64,000 nucleotides of DNA from NCBI RefSeq assembly GCF_023148685.1, contig NZ_JAHXNL010000008.1, positions 1 through 64,000 on the forward strand, written 5' to 3'. The DNA comes from Georgenia sp. EYE_87 (lineage in GTDB: Bacteria; Actinomycetota; Actinomycetes; Actinomycetales; Actinomycetaceae). This document shows, one piece after another, positions 52,317 through 61,653 of this stretch. Under the pieces are notes generated by a model. That model did no database searches. It was not told where the DNA came from and was given only the letters and a program-made list of their open reading frames with translations. The number at the start of each line of letters is the position of its first letter. Position 1 is the first letter of the stretch. The translations under genes were made by a program, and so were the position numbers.

Positions 52317-52712
52317 CTAGGAAGACCGCCGCTGCTCGAGCAGGCCGATGAACTCGTCGGCCATCGCCACCTGCTCGAGGACCTTCGCTCGGCGCGCCCG
52401 CCCCGCCTCGATGAACCCGTCCAGGCGGGACCGCAGCTCCTCGCGCTCGGCGCCGGTCGCGCCGTCCAGGGCGTCGACGACGTCGAGCACCTGCCGCATC
52501 TCCTCCAGGGAGAAGCCGAGCGGCTTCATCCGCCGGATCACCAGGAACCGCTCCAGGTCGTCCTCGGTGTAGAGGCGGAAGCCGCCGTCGCTGCGCCCCG
52601 ACGGGCGGAGCAGCCCGACCTCGTCGTAGTGCCGGAGGGTGTGGATCGACACCCCGGTCCGCTCGGCGAACCTGCCGATCTGCATCATCGAGCTGCGCCC
52701 CGCCGTCGTCAT
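52317..52712 (-). CDS. MerR-family transcriptional regulator
   Basis: 131 aa. The winged helix-turn-helix reads MQIGRFAERTGVSIHTLRHYDEVGLLRPSGRSDGGFRLYTEDDLERF in parts, the MerR head, followed by a coiled dimerisation helix. There are no Cys pair or metal-binding residues, so it is not a metal sensor of the classical kind. ATG 52712 is chosen; ATG at 52688 (MMQIG) is the alternative and would remove an 8-residue leader. Divergent from the flavin monooxygenase, which it may regulate. Confidence 0.87.
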   Translation of the reverse strand: MTTAGRSSMMQIGRFAERTGVSIHTLRHYDEVGLLRPSGRSDGGFRLYTEDDLERFLVIRRMKPLGFSLEEMRQVLDVVDALDGATGAEREELRSRLDGFIEAGRARRAKVLEQVAMADEFIGLLEQRRSS

Positions 52713-52902
52713 GCCGCTCAGTCTGCCGCCCGAGGTCCCGAGAGCGTCGCCCGACGCACGAGGACGGCGCATGCCCTGGTGAGCGTGCCCCGAGCTCGAG
52801 CGCCCTGGTGACGTGCCGCACCCCGCGGGCCGCCTGGGGTCGTGACCGCCGCCGGTCGCGCGCGTACCGTGGTCCTCACGTCGTCGCCCCGGGTGGTGCG
52901 TC

Positions 52903-54087
52903 ATGAACGGGAATTCTCTCGCCGTCGTCGGAGCCGGGCCGGCCGGGATCTCGGTCGCCCTGGCCGCGAAGGACCTGAATCTGCGGCCGCTGCTGATCGA
53001 CCGCGCCGACGACGTCGGAGCCTCGTGGCGCGGCCGTTACGACCGGCTGCGCCTCAACACCACCCGGCCCCGCTCGCGGCTGCCCGGCCGCCGCTACCCG
53101 CCGGGCACCCCGGTGTTCCCCACGCGCGACGAGGTGGTCGCGTACCTGGAGCGCCACGGGCACGAGGACGGCATCGACCTGCGCCTGGGCACGACCGTGG
53201 AGCGGGTCGACCGGGGCGACCGCTCCTGGGTGCTGCGCACCTCGGCCGGGGACGTCGCAGCGCGGCACGTCGTCGTGGCGACGGGCTACGAGAACGTGCC
53301 CGTCGTCCCGCCGTGGCCGGGACGCGACACCTACACCGGTGAGCTGCTGCACTCGTCCCGGTACCGGAACGCGGAGCCGTTCAAGGCCCGGAAGGTGCTG
53401 GTGGTCGGGCCGGGCTGCTCGGGCGCGGAGATCGCCTACGACCTCGTGACCGGCGGCGCCGCGGCCGTGGCGCTCGCGGTCCGGACGCCGCCGAACATCA
53501 TCCTCCGGCGGCCCCAGGCGCTGGTCGCCGTCCCGAACGACCTGCTCGGCGAGGCGCTGATGCACGTGCCCGTCCGCCTTGCCGACGCGGTGGCTCGGCT
53601 CGGGCAGCGCTCCGACGTCGGCGACCTCGGCCCGTACGGGCTGCCGTTCCCGGACGAGGGGATCTACTCACGCATCTACCGCGACGGCGGCTCCCCGACG
53701 ATCGTGGACGCAGAGGTCGTCGCGGCGATCAAGGACGGTCGCATCCGGATCGTCGGGGCGGTCGCCTCCTTCGACGCGACGGGCGTGACCCTCGCCGACG
53801 CCTCACGGCTCGAGCCGGACGCCGTCGTCTGCGCCACCGGCTACCGCTCCGGCCTCGAACCGCTCGTCGGTCACCTCGGCGTGCTCGACGGACGCGGCCT
53901 GCCTCGAGCGCTCAGCGAGCACGCGCCCGTTCCCGGGCTGCGCTTCGTCGGCTACGCTGCCCGGCCGAGCATGCTCGGCCACACGGCGGCCGAGGCGCGC
54001 CGCGTCGCCCGGGCGGTGGCACGCGAGCAGCACGCCCGGGGTCGTCCGCCGCGGCGGGCGGCCCGGCGGCCCACAGCGGCCGCCTGA
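52903..54087 (+). CDS. Flavin-containing monooxygenase-like oxidoreductase (second copy)
   Basis: 394 aa. FAD motif AVVGAGPAGIS near residues 7-17, RADDVGASWRGRYDRLRLNTTRP linking to the flavin in parts, NADPH motif VVGPGCSGAEI near 166-176, and the C-terminal ATGYRSGL near 312. The architecture matches the enzyme at 16782-17885 (both CzcO-like), but sequences differ, so they are distant paralogues. ATG 52903 follows a 190-bp gap from the MerR gene, where a regulated promoter is expected. Substrate unknown. Confidence 0.87.
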   Translation: MNGNSLAVVGAGPAGISVALAAKDLNLRPLLIDRADDVGASWRGRYDRLRLNTTRPRSRLPGRRYPPGTPVFPTRDEVVAYLERHGHEDGIDLRLGTTVERVDRGDRSWVLRTSAGDVAARHVVVATGYENVPVVPPWPGRDTYTGELLHSSRYRNAEPFKARKVLVVGPGCSGAEIAYDLVTGGAAAVALAVRTPPNIILRRPQALVAVPNDLLGEALMHVPVRLADAVARLGQRSDVGDLGPYGLPFPDEGIYSRIYRDGGSPTIVDAEVVAAIKDGRIRIVGAVASFDATGVTLADASRLEPDAVVCATGYRSGLEPLVGHLGVLDGRGLPRALSEHAPVPGLRFVGYAARPSMLGHTAAEARRVARAVAREQHARGRPPRRAARRPTAAA

Positions 54088-54092
54088 CCGCC

Positions 54093-54482
54093 TCAGGCCT
54101 TGACTGCCAGCACCGGGACGTCGACCGAGAGCAGGATCTTCTGGGCGTTGCTGCCCAGCACGAGCTTGCCCACGGGCGAGCGCTTGCGCAGGCCGATGAC
54201 GAGCAGGCTGGCGCCGAGCTCGCCGGTGATGGCCAGGAGCTCGTCCGCGACGTCCTTGCCGCGCACGAGCTGACGCACCTGCCCCTCCACGCCGGCGCGC
54301 GCCAGCTCGCCGCGCACCTCGTCGAGCTCGTCCTCCGTCGCCAGCAGCGGGTCGGCGTACGCCTCGCCGGCCGAGACGTTGAGGACGAGCATGTCCTCGG
54401 AGTGGGTCTGGGCCTCGAGGATGGCGCGGGCGAGCGCCGCCCGGCCCTCGGGCTTGGTGGTGTAGCCGACGACGATCGTCAT
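54093..54482 (-). CDS. Universal stress protein (UspA family)
   Basis: 129 aa single Usp domain. N-terminal MTIVVGYTTKPEGRAALARAI, C-terminal ATP-type motif GLRKRSPVGKLVLGSNAQKILLSVDVPVLAV in parts (G-x2-G-x9-G(S)). Cytoplasmic; helps the cell survive stress, sometimes binding ATP. Convergent with the monooxygenase; the stop codons are 6 bp apart. Frame at 54542 is open but begins before the fold, so ATG 54482 is used. Confidence 0.9.
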   Translation of the reverse strand: MTIVVGYTTKPEGRAALARAILEAQTHSEDMLVLNVSAGEAYADPLLATEDELDEVRGELARAGVEGQVRQLVRGKDVADELLAITGELGASLLVIGLRKRSPVGKLVLGSNAQKILLSVDVPVLAVKA

Positions 54483-54549
54483 CGTGGTCCTCTCTCTGTC
54501 GCGCGGTGGTGGCGGGCACGGCGGGTCGGGCGGGTCGGGCAAGTCAGCG

Positions 54550-55212
54550 TCAGCTGAGGCTGTCGGGCGGCAGTGCGCGCCGGGCGGCGACGGCGCTGCT
54601 CACCACGTGGTCCTGCATGACGCGGTCGGCGGCCTCGGGGTCGCCGGCCATCAGGGCGTCGAAGATGGCCCGGTGCTCGACCGCGGCCTGCGTCGGCCTC
54701 CCCGGGTCGCTCGTGGCCCACGCCTTGTAGCGGTCCACGTGCCCGCGGATCTCGTGCAGCAGCTGGGTGCACCAGGGGTTGTCGGCGCACTCGGCGACCG
54801 CGGCGTGGAACTCCCGGCCGAGGCGCAGGATCTCGGACTCGTCGCCCTCGGCTCGGTCCATCCGCTCCAGCAGCGTCTCGAGCTGCGACCTGACCTCGGG
54901 CGTCATCCGCAGGCAGGCGTCGCGGGCGAGGAGCCCCTCGAGCCGGGCCCGGATGTCGAAGATGCGGTCGAGGTCCTCGCGCCGCAGCGGCGCCACGCGC
55001 AGCCCGCCGGAGAGCTGGCGGTGGACGAGCCCCTCGGCGAGCAGCAGGCGCAGGGCCTCGCGCACCGGCGTCCGGCTCACGTTCAGCCGCTGGGCGAGGG
55101 CGGGCTCGGTCAGCCGCTCCCCCGGGCCGAGGGTCCCGTCGATGATCTGGCCGCGGACCGTGGCGTACACGGTCTCGAGGCCCGTCCCCCGTCGGACGTT
55201 GGCGATCGGCAT
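54550..55212 (-). CDS. GntR-family regulator with FCD domain
   Basis: 220 aa. The winged-helix head reads TVRGQIIDGTLGPGERLTEPALAQRLNVSRTPVREALRLLLAEG in parts (residues about 17-60), and the FCD ligand domain follows with IFDIRARLEGLLARDAC and EFHAAVAECADNPWC. FCD regulators bind organic acids. It is divergent from the tripartite tricarboxylate transporter, so it very probably represses or activates that operon. ATG 55212 is preferred to the open frame from 55251. Confidence 0.9.
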   Translation of the reverse strand: MPIANVRRGTGLETVYATVRGQIIDGTLGPGERLTEPALAQRLNVSRTPVREALRLLLAEGLVHRQLSGGLRVAPLRREDLDRIFDIRARLEGLLARDACLRMTPEVRSQLETLLERMDRAEGDESEILRLGREFHAAVAECADNPWCTQLLHEIRGHVDRYKAWATSDPGRPTQAAVEHRAIFDALMAGDPEAADRVMQDHVVSSAVAARRALPPDSLS

Positions 55213-55242
55213 GGCGGTCAGTGTGGCAGGAAAAATCGCTCT

Positions 55243-55258
55243 TGCATACATGCATACA
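55243..55258. promoter_or_regulatory. Candidate GntR operator between divergent regulator and TTT operon
   Basis: TGCATACA repeated exactly in tandem (55243-55250 and 55251-55258), with an ATGCAT palindrome at the junction. It lies 31 bp before the regulator start and 100 bp before the transporter operon. FCD-type GntR proteins often bind AT-rich sites of this kind; this is the most AT-rich, repeated stretch in the gap. Confidence 0.5.
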
Positions 55259-55358
55259 CAGCGCTACGTTTCCCGCAGCACCCGGGCCGGGCCGCACGGA
55301 CGGCCGGGGGGCGTGACAGCTGACAACGATGTTCAGTCGAACCGGAAGGTGCCCCCTC

Positions 55359-56411
55359 ATGCGCTCTCGCCGCACCCTTGGCCTCCTCGCCCTCACCACC
55401 ACCGCCCTCACCCTCGCCGCCTGCGGCGGCGGGGGCGGCACCACCGACTCCGGGGACGGCGAACCCGCCGGCGGCGGGACCGCCACCACGGCCGACGGTG
55501 GCGGCGCGGCCGCCGAGCCCATCGCCCAGCTCGAGATCATCGCGCCCGCCGCCCCGGGCAGCGGGTGGGACCAGACCGCCCGCGCCGTGCAGGAGGGCCT
55601 GCAGGCGGAGTCGCTCGCCGACCAGGTCACCGTCACGAACGTCCCCGGCGCGTCCGGCACGGTCGCGCTCGCCCAGGTCGCCCCGCAGACCGGCAAGGAG
55701 GGCCTGTGGATGGCCTCCGGGCTGGCGATGATGACCGGCGTCGTGACCAACAGCTCCGACGTCACCCTCGACGCCGTCACCCCGCTCGCGCGGCTGATGG
55801 GCGAGTACGAGCTCATCGTCGTGCCCGAGGGCTCGGAGTTCCAGACCCTCGAGGACCTCCTGACCGCCATCGAGGAGGACCCGGACTCGGTGCCCATCGC
55901 CGGCGGCTCCGCGGGCAGCGCCGACCACCTCTTCCTCGGCCTCCTCGCCCAGGAGCGCGGCATCACGCCCAGCGACCTCAACTACGTCCCGTTCTCCGGC
56001 GGCGGCGAGGCGACGACGGCGCTGCTGGGCAACCAGGTGGCGGCCGGCATCGCGGGAACCGGCGAGTTCCAGGCGCAGGTCGAGAGCGGCGAGCTCCGCC
56101 CCCTCCTCGTCTCCGCCCTGGACACCGTCGAGTCGGTGCCGGACGCCCCGACCCTCACCGACGCGGGGCTCGAGGACCTGGAGTTCTACAACTGGCGCTC
56201 GATCACGGCCCCGGCCGACCTGCCCCAGGAGACCGTCGACCAGTACGTCGCCACCCTGGACGCCCTGCACGAGTCCGAGACGTGGCAGCAGACCGTCACC
56301 GACAACGCCTGGGAGGACGTCTACATCTCGGGCGAGGAGTTCGCCTCGTGGATCGAGGAGGAGAACGCCCGCGTCACCGAGGTGCTCGAGGGCCTCGGTC
56401 TCGTCCAGTGA
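55359..56411 (+). CDS. tctC: Tripartite tricarboxylate transporter substrate-binding lipoprotein (TctC)
   Basis: 350 aa. Lipoprotein signal with lipobox LAAC (Cys 22). After a Gly/Thr linker the body has LEIIAPAAPGSGWDQTARAVQEGL and VTVTNVPGASGTVALAQV in parts, the TctC binding site region, and ends in EEFASWIEEENARVTEVLEGLG. It captures a carboxylic acid such as citrate or another tricarboxylate outside the cell. ATG 55359 is chosen over 55329. Stop overlaps the TctB start (GTGA). Regulated by the divergent FCD regulator, probably. Confidence 0.92.
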   Translation: MRSRRTLGLLALTTTALTLAACGGGGGTTDSGDGEPAGGGTATTADGGGAAAEPIAQLEIIAPAAPGSGWDQTARAVQEGLQAESLADQVTVTNVPGASGTVALAQVAPQTGKEGLWMASGLAMMTGVVTNSSDVTLDAVTPLARLMGEYELIVVPEGSEFQTLEDLLTAIEEDPDSVPIAGGSAGSADHLFLGLLAQERGITPSDLNYVPFSGGGEATTALLGNQVAAGIAGTGEFQAQVESGELRPLLVSALDTVESVPDAPTLTDAGLEDLEFYNWRSITAPADLPQETVDQYVATLDALHESETWQQTVTDNAWEDVYISGEEFASWIEEENARVTEVLEGLGLVQ

Positions 56412-56959
56412 CGGCCGACGGCGGAGCCCACGCGGCGACGCCGGAGACCCGCCCCGCCCCGGCGGGGCGGGCACGCCGGCGCATCGTCTGGGGCGAGCTC
56501 GTCCTGGGCCTGGCCGTGCTGGGCCTGGGCGTCGTCGTGCTCCTCGACGCCCGCTCGCTGCCGGCGTCGACGTCGGCGTCCGGCATCGGGGCCGGGTTCT
56601 TCCCGACGATCGTCGCGGTCTTCACGATGGCGGTCGCGCTCGCGCTGATCGTCCACGTCCTGACGGGCGGCCGCGGCGACCCCGACGAGGGCGAGGGCGA
56701 CGTCGACGTCGCCGTGGTCCACCTCCGCGGCGCGCTCATCGTGGTGGCCGCGATCGCCTGGTACGCGCTCGCGCTGGAGCGGCTCGGCTACGTGCCGACC
56801 GCCCTGGTGACGTTCTGGGCGATCGCGTACGCCCTCGGCGCCCGCCGCTACGTCCGTGACTTCGTCGTCTCGGCCGCGCTCGCCGTCGCCATCTACGTCG
56901 GCTTCACGCAGGGCCTGTCGATCCGACTGCCGGCCGGCGTGCTCGAGGGGGTGCTGTGA
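56408..56959 (+). CDS. tctB: TctB small membrane subunit of tripartite tricarboxylate transporter
   Basis: 183 aa. Four membrane helices: [55 protein letters not shown] and the tail [21 protein letters not shown] 56408 overlaps the TctC stop, and the stop overlaps the TctA start (TGATG). The small, poorly conserved subunit partners TctA in the membrane. Confidence 0.9.
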   Translation: MTADGGAHAATPETRPAPAGRARRRIVWGELVLGLAVLGLGVVVLLDARSLPASTSASGIGAGFFPTIVAVFTMAVALALIVHVLTGGRGDPDEGEGDVDVAVVHLRGALIVVAAIAWYALALERLGYVPTALVTFWAIAYALGARRYVRDFVVSAALAVAIYVGFTQGLSIRLPAGVLEGVL

Positions 56960-58464
56960 TGGACTCGCTCACCTCCCTCGCGCAAGGCTTCGCGGTCGCG
57001 CTGACGCTGACGAACCTGCTCTACGCGCTGGCCGGCACCGCGATCGGCACGCTCGTCGGCGTCCTGCCCGGCATCGGCCCGGCGCTGACGATCGCCCTGC
57101 TGCTCCCCCTCACCTACGGCCTCGAGCCCTCGAGCACGTTCATCATGTTCGCCGGCATCTACTACGGCGCCATGTACGGCGGGTCGACGACGTCGATCCT
57201 GCTCAAGACGCCCGGCGAGGCCGGCTCGATCGTCACGGCGATCGACGGGAACAAGATGGCGCGCGCGGGCCGGGGCGCCGCCGCCCTCGCCACCGCCGCC
57301 ATCGGCTCGTTCGTCGCGGGCGCCCTGGCGACGGCGGCGCTCGCCATCGCCGCGCCGGCGATCGTGCGCATCGCCGTCAGGCTGGGCCCGCACGACTACC
57401 TCGCCCTGATGGTCATGGCCTTCCTGACCGTCAGCGCGCTGCTTGGCCGCTCGGTGCTGCGCGGACTCCTGAGCCTCTCCCTCGGGCTCGTCATCGGGCT
57501 CATCGGCATCGACTTCCAGAGCGGGCAGGCCCGCCTGGACTTCGGCCTGGTGCGGCTCCTGGACGGCATCGACGTCGTCCTGGTCATCGTCGGCCTCTTC
57601 GCCATCGGCGAGGTCCTCTACGTGGCCGCCCACCAGACCGGCGCCGCGTTCTCGATCGCCCGGTTCACCGGCCGGATGATGTCGCGCGAGGACTGGCGAC
57701 GCTCGTGGAAGCCATGGCTGCGCGGCACCGCGATCGGCTTCCCGATGGGCACCATCCCGTCCGGCGGGTCCGAGATCCCCACGTTCCTGTCCTACTCCCT
57801 GGAGAAGAAGCTCTCCAAGCACCCGGAGGAGTTCGGCCACGGCGCCATCGAGGGCGTCGCGGGTCCGGAGGCCGCCAACAACGCCAACGCCGCCGGCGTG
57901 CTCGTGCCCCTGCTGACGCTGGGCATCCCGACCTCGGCGACCGCCGCCGTCATCCTCGTCGCGTTCCAGCAGTACGGCATCCAGCCCGGTCCGCAGCTGC
58001 TGACCACCCAGGCGCCGCTGGTGTGGGGCCTGATCGCGAGCCTGTTCATCGGCAACCTGATGCTGCTCCTGCTGAACCTCCCGCTCGTGCGGGTGTGGGT
58101 GAAGATCCTCCAGATCCCCAAGCCCTACCTCTACGCCGGCATCGCGCTGTTCGCGCTGCTGGGCGCCTACACGCTCAACGGCGCCGTGTTCGACGTGTGG
58201 GTCATGGCCGGGATCGGCCTGCTCGGGTACGTCATGCGCCGGTTCGGCGTCCCCGTCGCGCCGCTCATCATCGGCGCGATCCTGGGCCCGCTCGCCGAGC
58301 TCCAGCTGCGCCGGGCGCTCGACATCTCCGCCGGCGACCTGGGCATCCTCGTCAGCTCGCCGTTCTCGATCACCGTGTACGTGCTCCTGGTGGTCGCGAT
58401 CGTGCTGCCGCGGGTGCTGGCGCGCCGCACCGGCGCGCGGGCACGCGTCGACGCCGCCGTCTGA
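56959..58464 (+). CDS. tctA: TctA large membrane subunit of tripartite tricarboxylate transporter
   Basis: 501 aa with about 12 membrane segments. The signature [26 protein letters not shown] in parts (residues about 35-60) and [23 protein letters not shown] (about 68-90) are typical of Tct[30 protein letters not shown] in parts around 297-325 is the second signature. It is the channel-forming part of the proton- or sodium-driven uptake system. ATG 56959 is preferred to GTG 56956. MFS gene follows after 4 bp. Confidence 0.93.
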   Translation: MDSLTSLAQGFAVALTLTNLLYALAGTAIGTLVGVLPGIGPALTIALLLPLTYGLEPSSTFIMFAGIYYGAMYGGSTTSILLKTPGEAGSIVTAIDGNKMARAGRGAAALATAAIGSFVAGALATAALAIAAPAIVRIAVRLGPHDYLALMVMAFLTVSALLGRSVLRGLLSLSLGLVIGLIGIDFQSGQARLDFGLVRLLDGIDVVLVIVGLFAIGEVLYVAAHQTGAAFSIARFTGRMMSREDWRRSWKPWLRGTAIGFPMGTIPSGGSEIPTFLSYSLEKKLSKHPEEFGHGAIEGVAGPEAANNANAAGVLVPLLTLGIPTSATAAVILVAFQQYGIQPGPQLLTTQAPLVWGLIASLFIGNLMLLLLNLPLVRVWVKILQIPKPYLYAGIALFALLGAYTLNGAVFDVWVMAGIGLLGYVMRRFGVPVAPLIIGAILGPLAELQLRRALDISAGDLGILVSSPFSITVYVLLVVAIVLPRVLARRTGARARVDAAV

Positions 58465-58468
58465 CCCG

Positions 58469-59635
58469 ATGGTCGCGCGGGGGTGGCCCGTCGCCCTGAT
58501 GTGCCACGCCGTCGTGGTCCAGGCGCTCACCTACGTCGTGCGCCCGACGACGGCGTACCGCGCCCTCGAGCTCGACGTCCCCGCGAGCCAGCTCGGGCTG
58601 CTCTCCGGCGCCTTCGCCGTCGTCCCCCTGCTCATCGCCATCCCGGTGGGGCGGATGACCGACCTGCGCGGCGAGCGGCTCGCGCTCTGGTCCGGCGCGG
58701 GCCTGATGCTCGTGGCGACGGTCGGGCTGGCGTGGCTGGCGGACTCCTTCACGGCCCTGCTGCTGTGGAGCGTCGTGCTGGGCGTCGGGCACCTGCTGAC
58801 CATCGTCGGCGAGCAGACCACGGTCACCGTGCTGCGCGGGACCCGCGGGCTGGACTCGGCGTTCGGGCGCTACACGCTGTCGGTCTCCTTCGGCCAGATC
58901 GTCGGGCCGGGCCTCATCACCCTGCTGGGCGGCGACGGCGCCATCCCGGACACCTCCGCCGTCTTCGGCGGCGCCGTGGTGCTCGCCGTCGTGCTGGTGG
59001 TCGGTACCGCCGCGATGCGCACCCGGGCGTCCGGGCCCGCCCGCGACGACCCGCCGGGTAGCCTGCGGCTGGCGATGCGGGTGACCGGGCCGGTGCGCCG
59101 CGAGCTGCTCACCGCGATCGCGGCCTCGCTCGTCCTCATCGCGGCAATCGACCTGCTCGTCGTCTACCTGCCCGCCCTCGGCGCGCAGGCGGGGATCAGC
59201 GCGGGGACGGTCGGCGTGCTGCTGTCGGTGCGGGCGGCGGCGTCGATGGTCTCGCGCATGTTCGTCGGCGGGCTGGTGGCCCGCTTCCGCCGGCTCCCCA
59301 CGCTGGCCCTCTCGCTGGCGCTCTCCGCGTTCGCGGTCGCCGCGATCCCCGTGACCATGCCGCTGGCCGCGCTCTTCGCCGTCATGGCCGTCGCCGGGCT
59401 GACCCTGGGGATCGGGCAGCCGCTGACGATGGCGTGGGTGACCGAGGCGTCGCCGCCCGGTGCCCGCGCCACCTGGCTGTCGGTGCGGCTGACCGGCAAC
59501 CGGCTGGGCCAGACGGTCGTGCCGACCGTCGCCGGGCTCGCCGCGGCGTCGGCGGGGGTGGGCGGCGTGCTGTGGGTGATGGCCGCCGCGCTGGCCGGCG
59601 TCGCGCTCGTGGTCCGGCGGAGCCGGACGGCGTGA
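58469..59635 (+). CDS. MFS transporter
   Basis: 388 aa with 12 predicted hydrophobic segments and the loop motif IPVGRMTDLRGERLALW near residues 60-76, characteristic of major facilitator proteins, with a related GGLVARFRRLP near 268-278. Transport substrate unknown; its position 4 bp after tctA suggests co-transcription and a related organic-acid role, for example export of a by-product. ATG 58469. No terminator seen in the 43-bp gap before the next, convergent gene. Confidence 0.87.
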   Translation: MVARGWPVALMCHAVVVQALTYVVRPTTAYRALELDVPASQLGLLSGAFAVVPLLIAIPVGRMTDLRGERLALWSGAGLMLVATVGLAWLADSFTALLLWSVVLGVGHLLTIVGEQTTVTVLRGTRGLDSAFGRYTLSVSFGQIVGPGLITLLGGDGAIPDTSAVFGGAVVLAVVLVVGTAAMRTRASGPARDDPPGSLRLAMRVTGPVRRELLTAIAASLVLIAAIDLLVVYLPALGAQAGISAGTVGVLLSVRAAASMVSRMFVGGLVARFRRLPTLALSLALSAFAVAAIPVTMPLAALFAVMAVAGLTLGIGQPLTMAWVTEASPPGARATWLSVRLTGNRLGQTVVPTVAGLAAASAGVGGVLWVMAAALAGVALVVRRSRTA

Positions 59636-59678
59636 GCGATCGCCCCGGCTGAGGAGCAGGGTTCAGCGCCCACGCCGG

Positions 59679-60452
59679 TCAGCGGGGGCGGGGCCGACCT
59701 TCTTCTCTCCTGGCCGGGGTGGAGCCCGCGCCGGCGGCGTGCACCCGCCCGAGCAGGAGGGTCACGCCCAAGGCAGCCACCCACAAGCCCCAGGCGGTGC
59801 TGCCGATCAGGCCGGCCGGCTCCCAGACCGGGAAGCCCGGGACAGCGGTCGCGAGGACGTCACCCTGGTTCGCGAGATAGAGCACCCCGGCGACCAGTCC
59901 GGTGACGCCCAGCCAGCGAGGCAGCACCCCGGTGCGCAGGATGACGACGCTGACGGTGACCGACCAGGCGATGACCAGCAGCTGCCCGAGGTGCTCGCCG
60001 AGCAGGGCGCCGCCGAACTGGTGCTGTGCGGTCCACGCGGCGTCCACGGCGGCACGGGTGGTCGCATCTCCTGCTGCGAAGGAGCGCGCCAGCGCCGGGA
60101 CGACGAACACCCACCGCAGGAACCCGACCAGGGCGAGCACCACGGACATCGCGCCCGCCCAGGTGGCCACGCGCAACGCGGGATGGTCCCGCCGAGCCAG
60201 CACGGCCGGCAGCAGCAGGATCGGCACCGCAAGAAGTCCGTAGGTCCAGGCGGTGGCGAACCACGTCCACACCAGGCTCGCGCCACCGGCAGTGAACGCC
60301 GGCAGCACAACGCCGGCCGGTTCCCGGAGGATGTCGGGCCAGTCGAACGTCGCGGACAGGACGGTGGCCGCGACCGCGAACGTCACCGCGCTGAGCAGAA
60401 ACAGCGCACCGGTCGCGCGGGCGGTTCCGGCGCCCGTCGTGGTGGACCTCAT
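59679..60452 (-). CDS. DUF4386-like membrane protein
   Basis: 257 aa with about seven membrane segments. The N terminus ATGALFLLSAVTFAVAATVLSATF and the middle AAWTAQHQFGGALLGEHLGQLLVIAWSV in parts match the DUF4386 pattern, a family of bacterial membrane proteins with no known function. ATG 60452 with GGGAG 4 bp upstream is preferred to GTG 60461. Upstream on the same strand is the convergent-oriented MDR dehydrogenase gene at 60529-61551, so the two may be co-transcribed. Confidence 0.7.
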   Translation of the reverse strand: MRSTTTGAGTARATGALFLLSAVTFAVAATVLSATFDWPDILREPAGVVLPAFTAGGASLVWTWFATAWTYGLLAVPILLLPAVLARRDHPALRVATWAGAMSVVLALVGFLRWVFVVPALARSFAAGDATTRAAVDAAWTAQHQFGGALLGEHLGQLLVIAWSVTVSVVILRTGVLPRWLGVTGLVAGVLYLANQGDVLATAVPGFPVWEPAGLIGSTAWGLWVAALGVTLLLGRVHAAGAGSTPARREEGRPRPR

Positions 60453-60528
60453 GTCTCCCACCTCCGATCGCTCGAGGCTCGTAGTCTGTCGGCGTCCCGC
60501 TCAGGGCCGCCGGTCGACCGAGGCGTGC

Positions 60529-61551
60529 TCAGACCGTGATGGCGACCTTGCCCCGGACCTCCCCGGCCACGAGCCGACGGATCGCCTCGGGCGCCTGCTC
60601 GAGCGGGTAGGTCCGCTCGAGGCTCGGCGTCACCGTGCCGGCCTCGATGAGGTCGGTGAGCTCCTCGAGCTCTGCGGACCGCACCGTGCCGACGAACGTG
60701 GTCAGCCGCTGGCGCACGAACGGCGAGAGGGCCAGGGCGGCGAGCTGCCGCCTCATCCCGGTGAGCTTGCCGTTGCCCTCGCCGCCGGTGATCACGGCCG
60801 TCCCGGTCGGGGTGAGCGCCCGGCGCAGCCGCGCGAGCGACGGGTTCCCCGCGATGTCGAGGATCAGGTCGTAGCGGCGGGAGCCGTCGGCGAAGTCCTG
60901 GGCGGTGCGGTCGAGGACGTGGTCCGCCCCGAGAGACTGCACGAGGTCGAGCTTCGCCGTGCTGGCCGTGCCGGTGACCTCGGCGCCGAACGCCTTGGCC
61001 AGCTGCACGGCGTACGAGCCGACGCCGCCGCTCGCCCCGGTGATCAGCACCTGTTGCCCCGCCCGCACCCGCCCGACGTCGCGCAGGCCCTTGAGGGCGG
61101 TGACCGCGGACACCGGCACGACGGCGGCCTGCTCGAACGTCAGGTTCGCGGGCTTGCGGGCCAGGCTCTTCTCCGGCACGACGGCGTACTCGGCGAAGGT
61201 GCCCGCGCCGAAGCCGTACACCTCCTCCCCCACGGCGAACCTCGTCACCGCCCGACCGACGGCGACCACGGTTCCGGCGACGTCGGCGCCCAGGACCGGG
61301 TTCTTGGGCCGGCGCAGCCCGAACACGAGTCGGGCGGCGTAGGGCAGCCCGGCCATCAGGTGCCACACGCCGCGGTCGAGGCCGGCCGCGTGGACCCTGA
61401 CGAGGACCTCGCCGTCGCCCGGCTCGGGCCGGGCGACCCGGGCCACCCGGACGACGTCGGCCTCGCCGTACTCCTCCCGCACGACGGCGCGCATCGTGCG
61501 CTCCGCCGTCGCCGGGCTGTCCGTGCTGACGTGCTGGTCCTCAGCGACCAT
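60529..61551 (-). CDS. Zinc-free medium-chain dehydrogenase/quinone oxidoreductase-like protein
   Basis: 340 aa. Catalytic GroES-like N-terminal half (VLVRVHAAGLDRGVWHLMAGLP, NPVLGADVAGTVVAVGRAV in parts), then the NADPH-binding motif GASGGVGSYAVQLAKAFGAEV near residues 168-188. It lacks the structural-zinc Cys cluster, so it fits the quinone oxidoreductase subgroup and reduces quinones or enones. ATG 61551 has AGAGGGAAG upstream. It is divergent from a TetR gene with a perfect operator between them, so it is likely derepressed by that regulator's ligand. Confidence 0.9.
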   Translation of the reverse strand: MVAEDQHVSTDSPATAERTMRAVVREEYGEADVVRVARVARPEPGDGEVLVRVHAAGLDRGVWHLMAGLPYAARLVFGLRRPKNPVLGADVAGTVVAVGRAVTRFAVGEEVYGFGAGTFAEYAVVPEKSLARKPANLTFEQAAVVPVSAVTALKGLRDVGRVRAGQQVLITGASGGVGSYAVQLAKAFGAEVTGTASTAKLDLVQSLGADHVLDRTAQDFADGSRRYDLILDIAGNPSLARLRRALTPTGTAVITGGEGNGKLTGMRRQLAALALSPFVRQRLTTFVGTVRSAELEELTDLIEAGTVTPSLERTYPLEQAPEAIRRLVAGEVRGKVAITV

Positions 61552-61593
61552 GTCCGTCTTCCCTCTGTCCGCAGGAGCGCCGGCCGCGCGCCT

Positions 61594-61626
61594 GTACTTT
61601 GTACAGTACGCTAACGTACAAAGTAC
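61594..61626. promoter_or_regulatory. Inverted-repeat operator between the dehydrogenase and TetR genes
   Basis: GTACTTTGTAC (61594-61604) and GTACAAAGTAC (61616-61626) form a perfect inverted repeat with an 11-bp spacer, in an AT-rich gap of an otherwise very GC-rich region. TetR family regulators bind such sites; the TetR gene starts at 61654 and the dehydrogenase at 61551, so both promoters lie here. Confidence 0.8.
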
Positions 61627-61653
61627 GGAAGCGGAAGACGGAAGGGGGTCCCG

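Noticed and set aside
54479-55981. Long minus-strand frame spanning the GntR and TctC genes
   Set aside because: Crosses two well-supported genes in a different frame and has no domain or start context.
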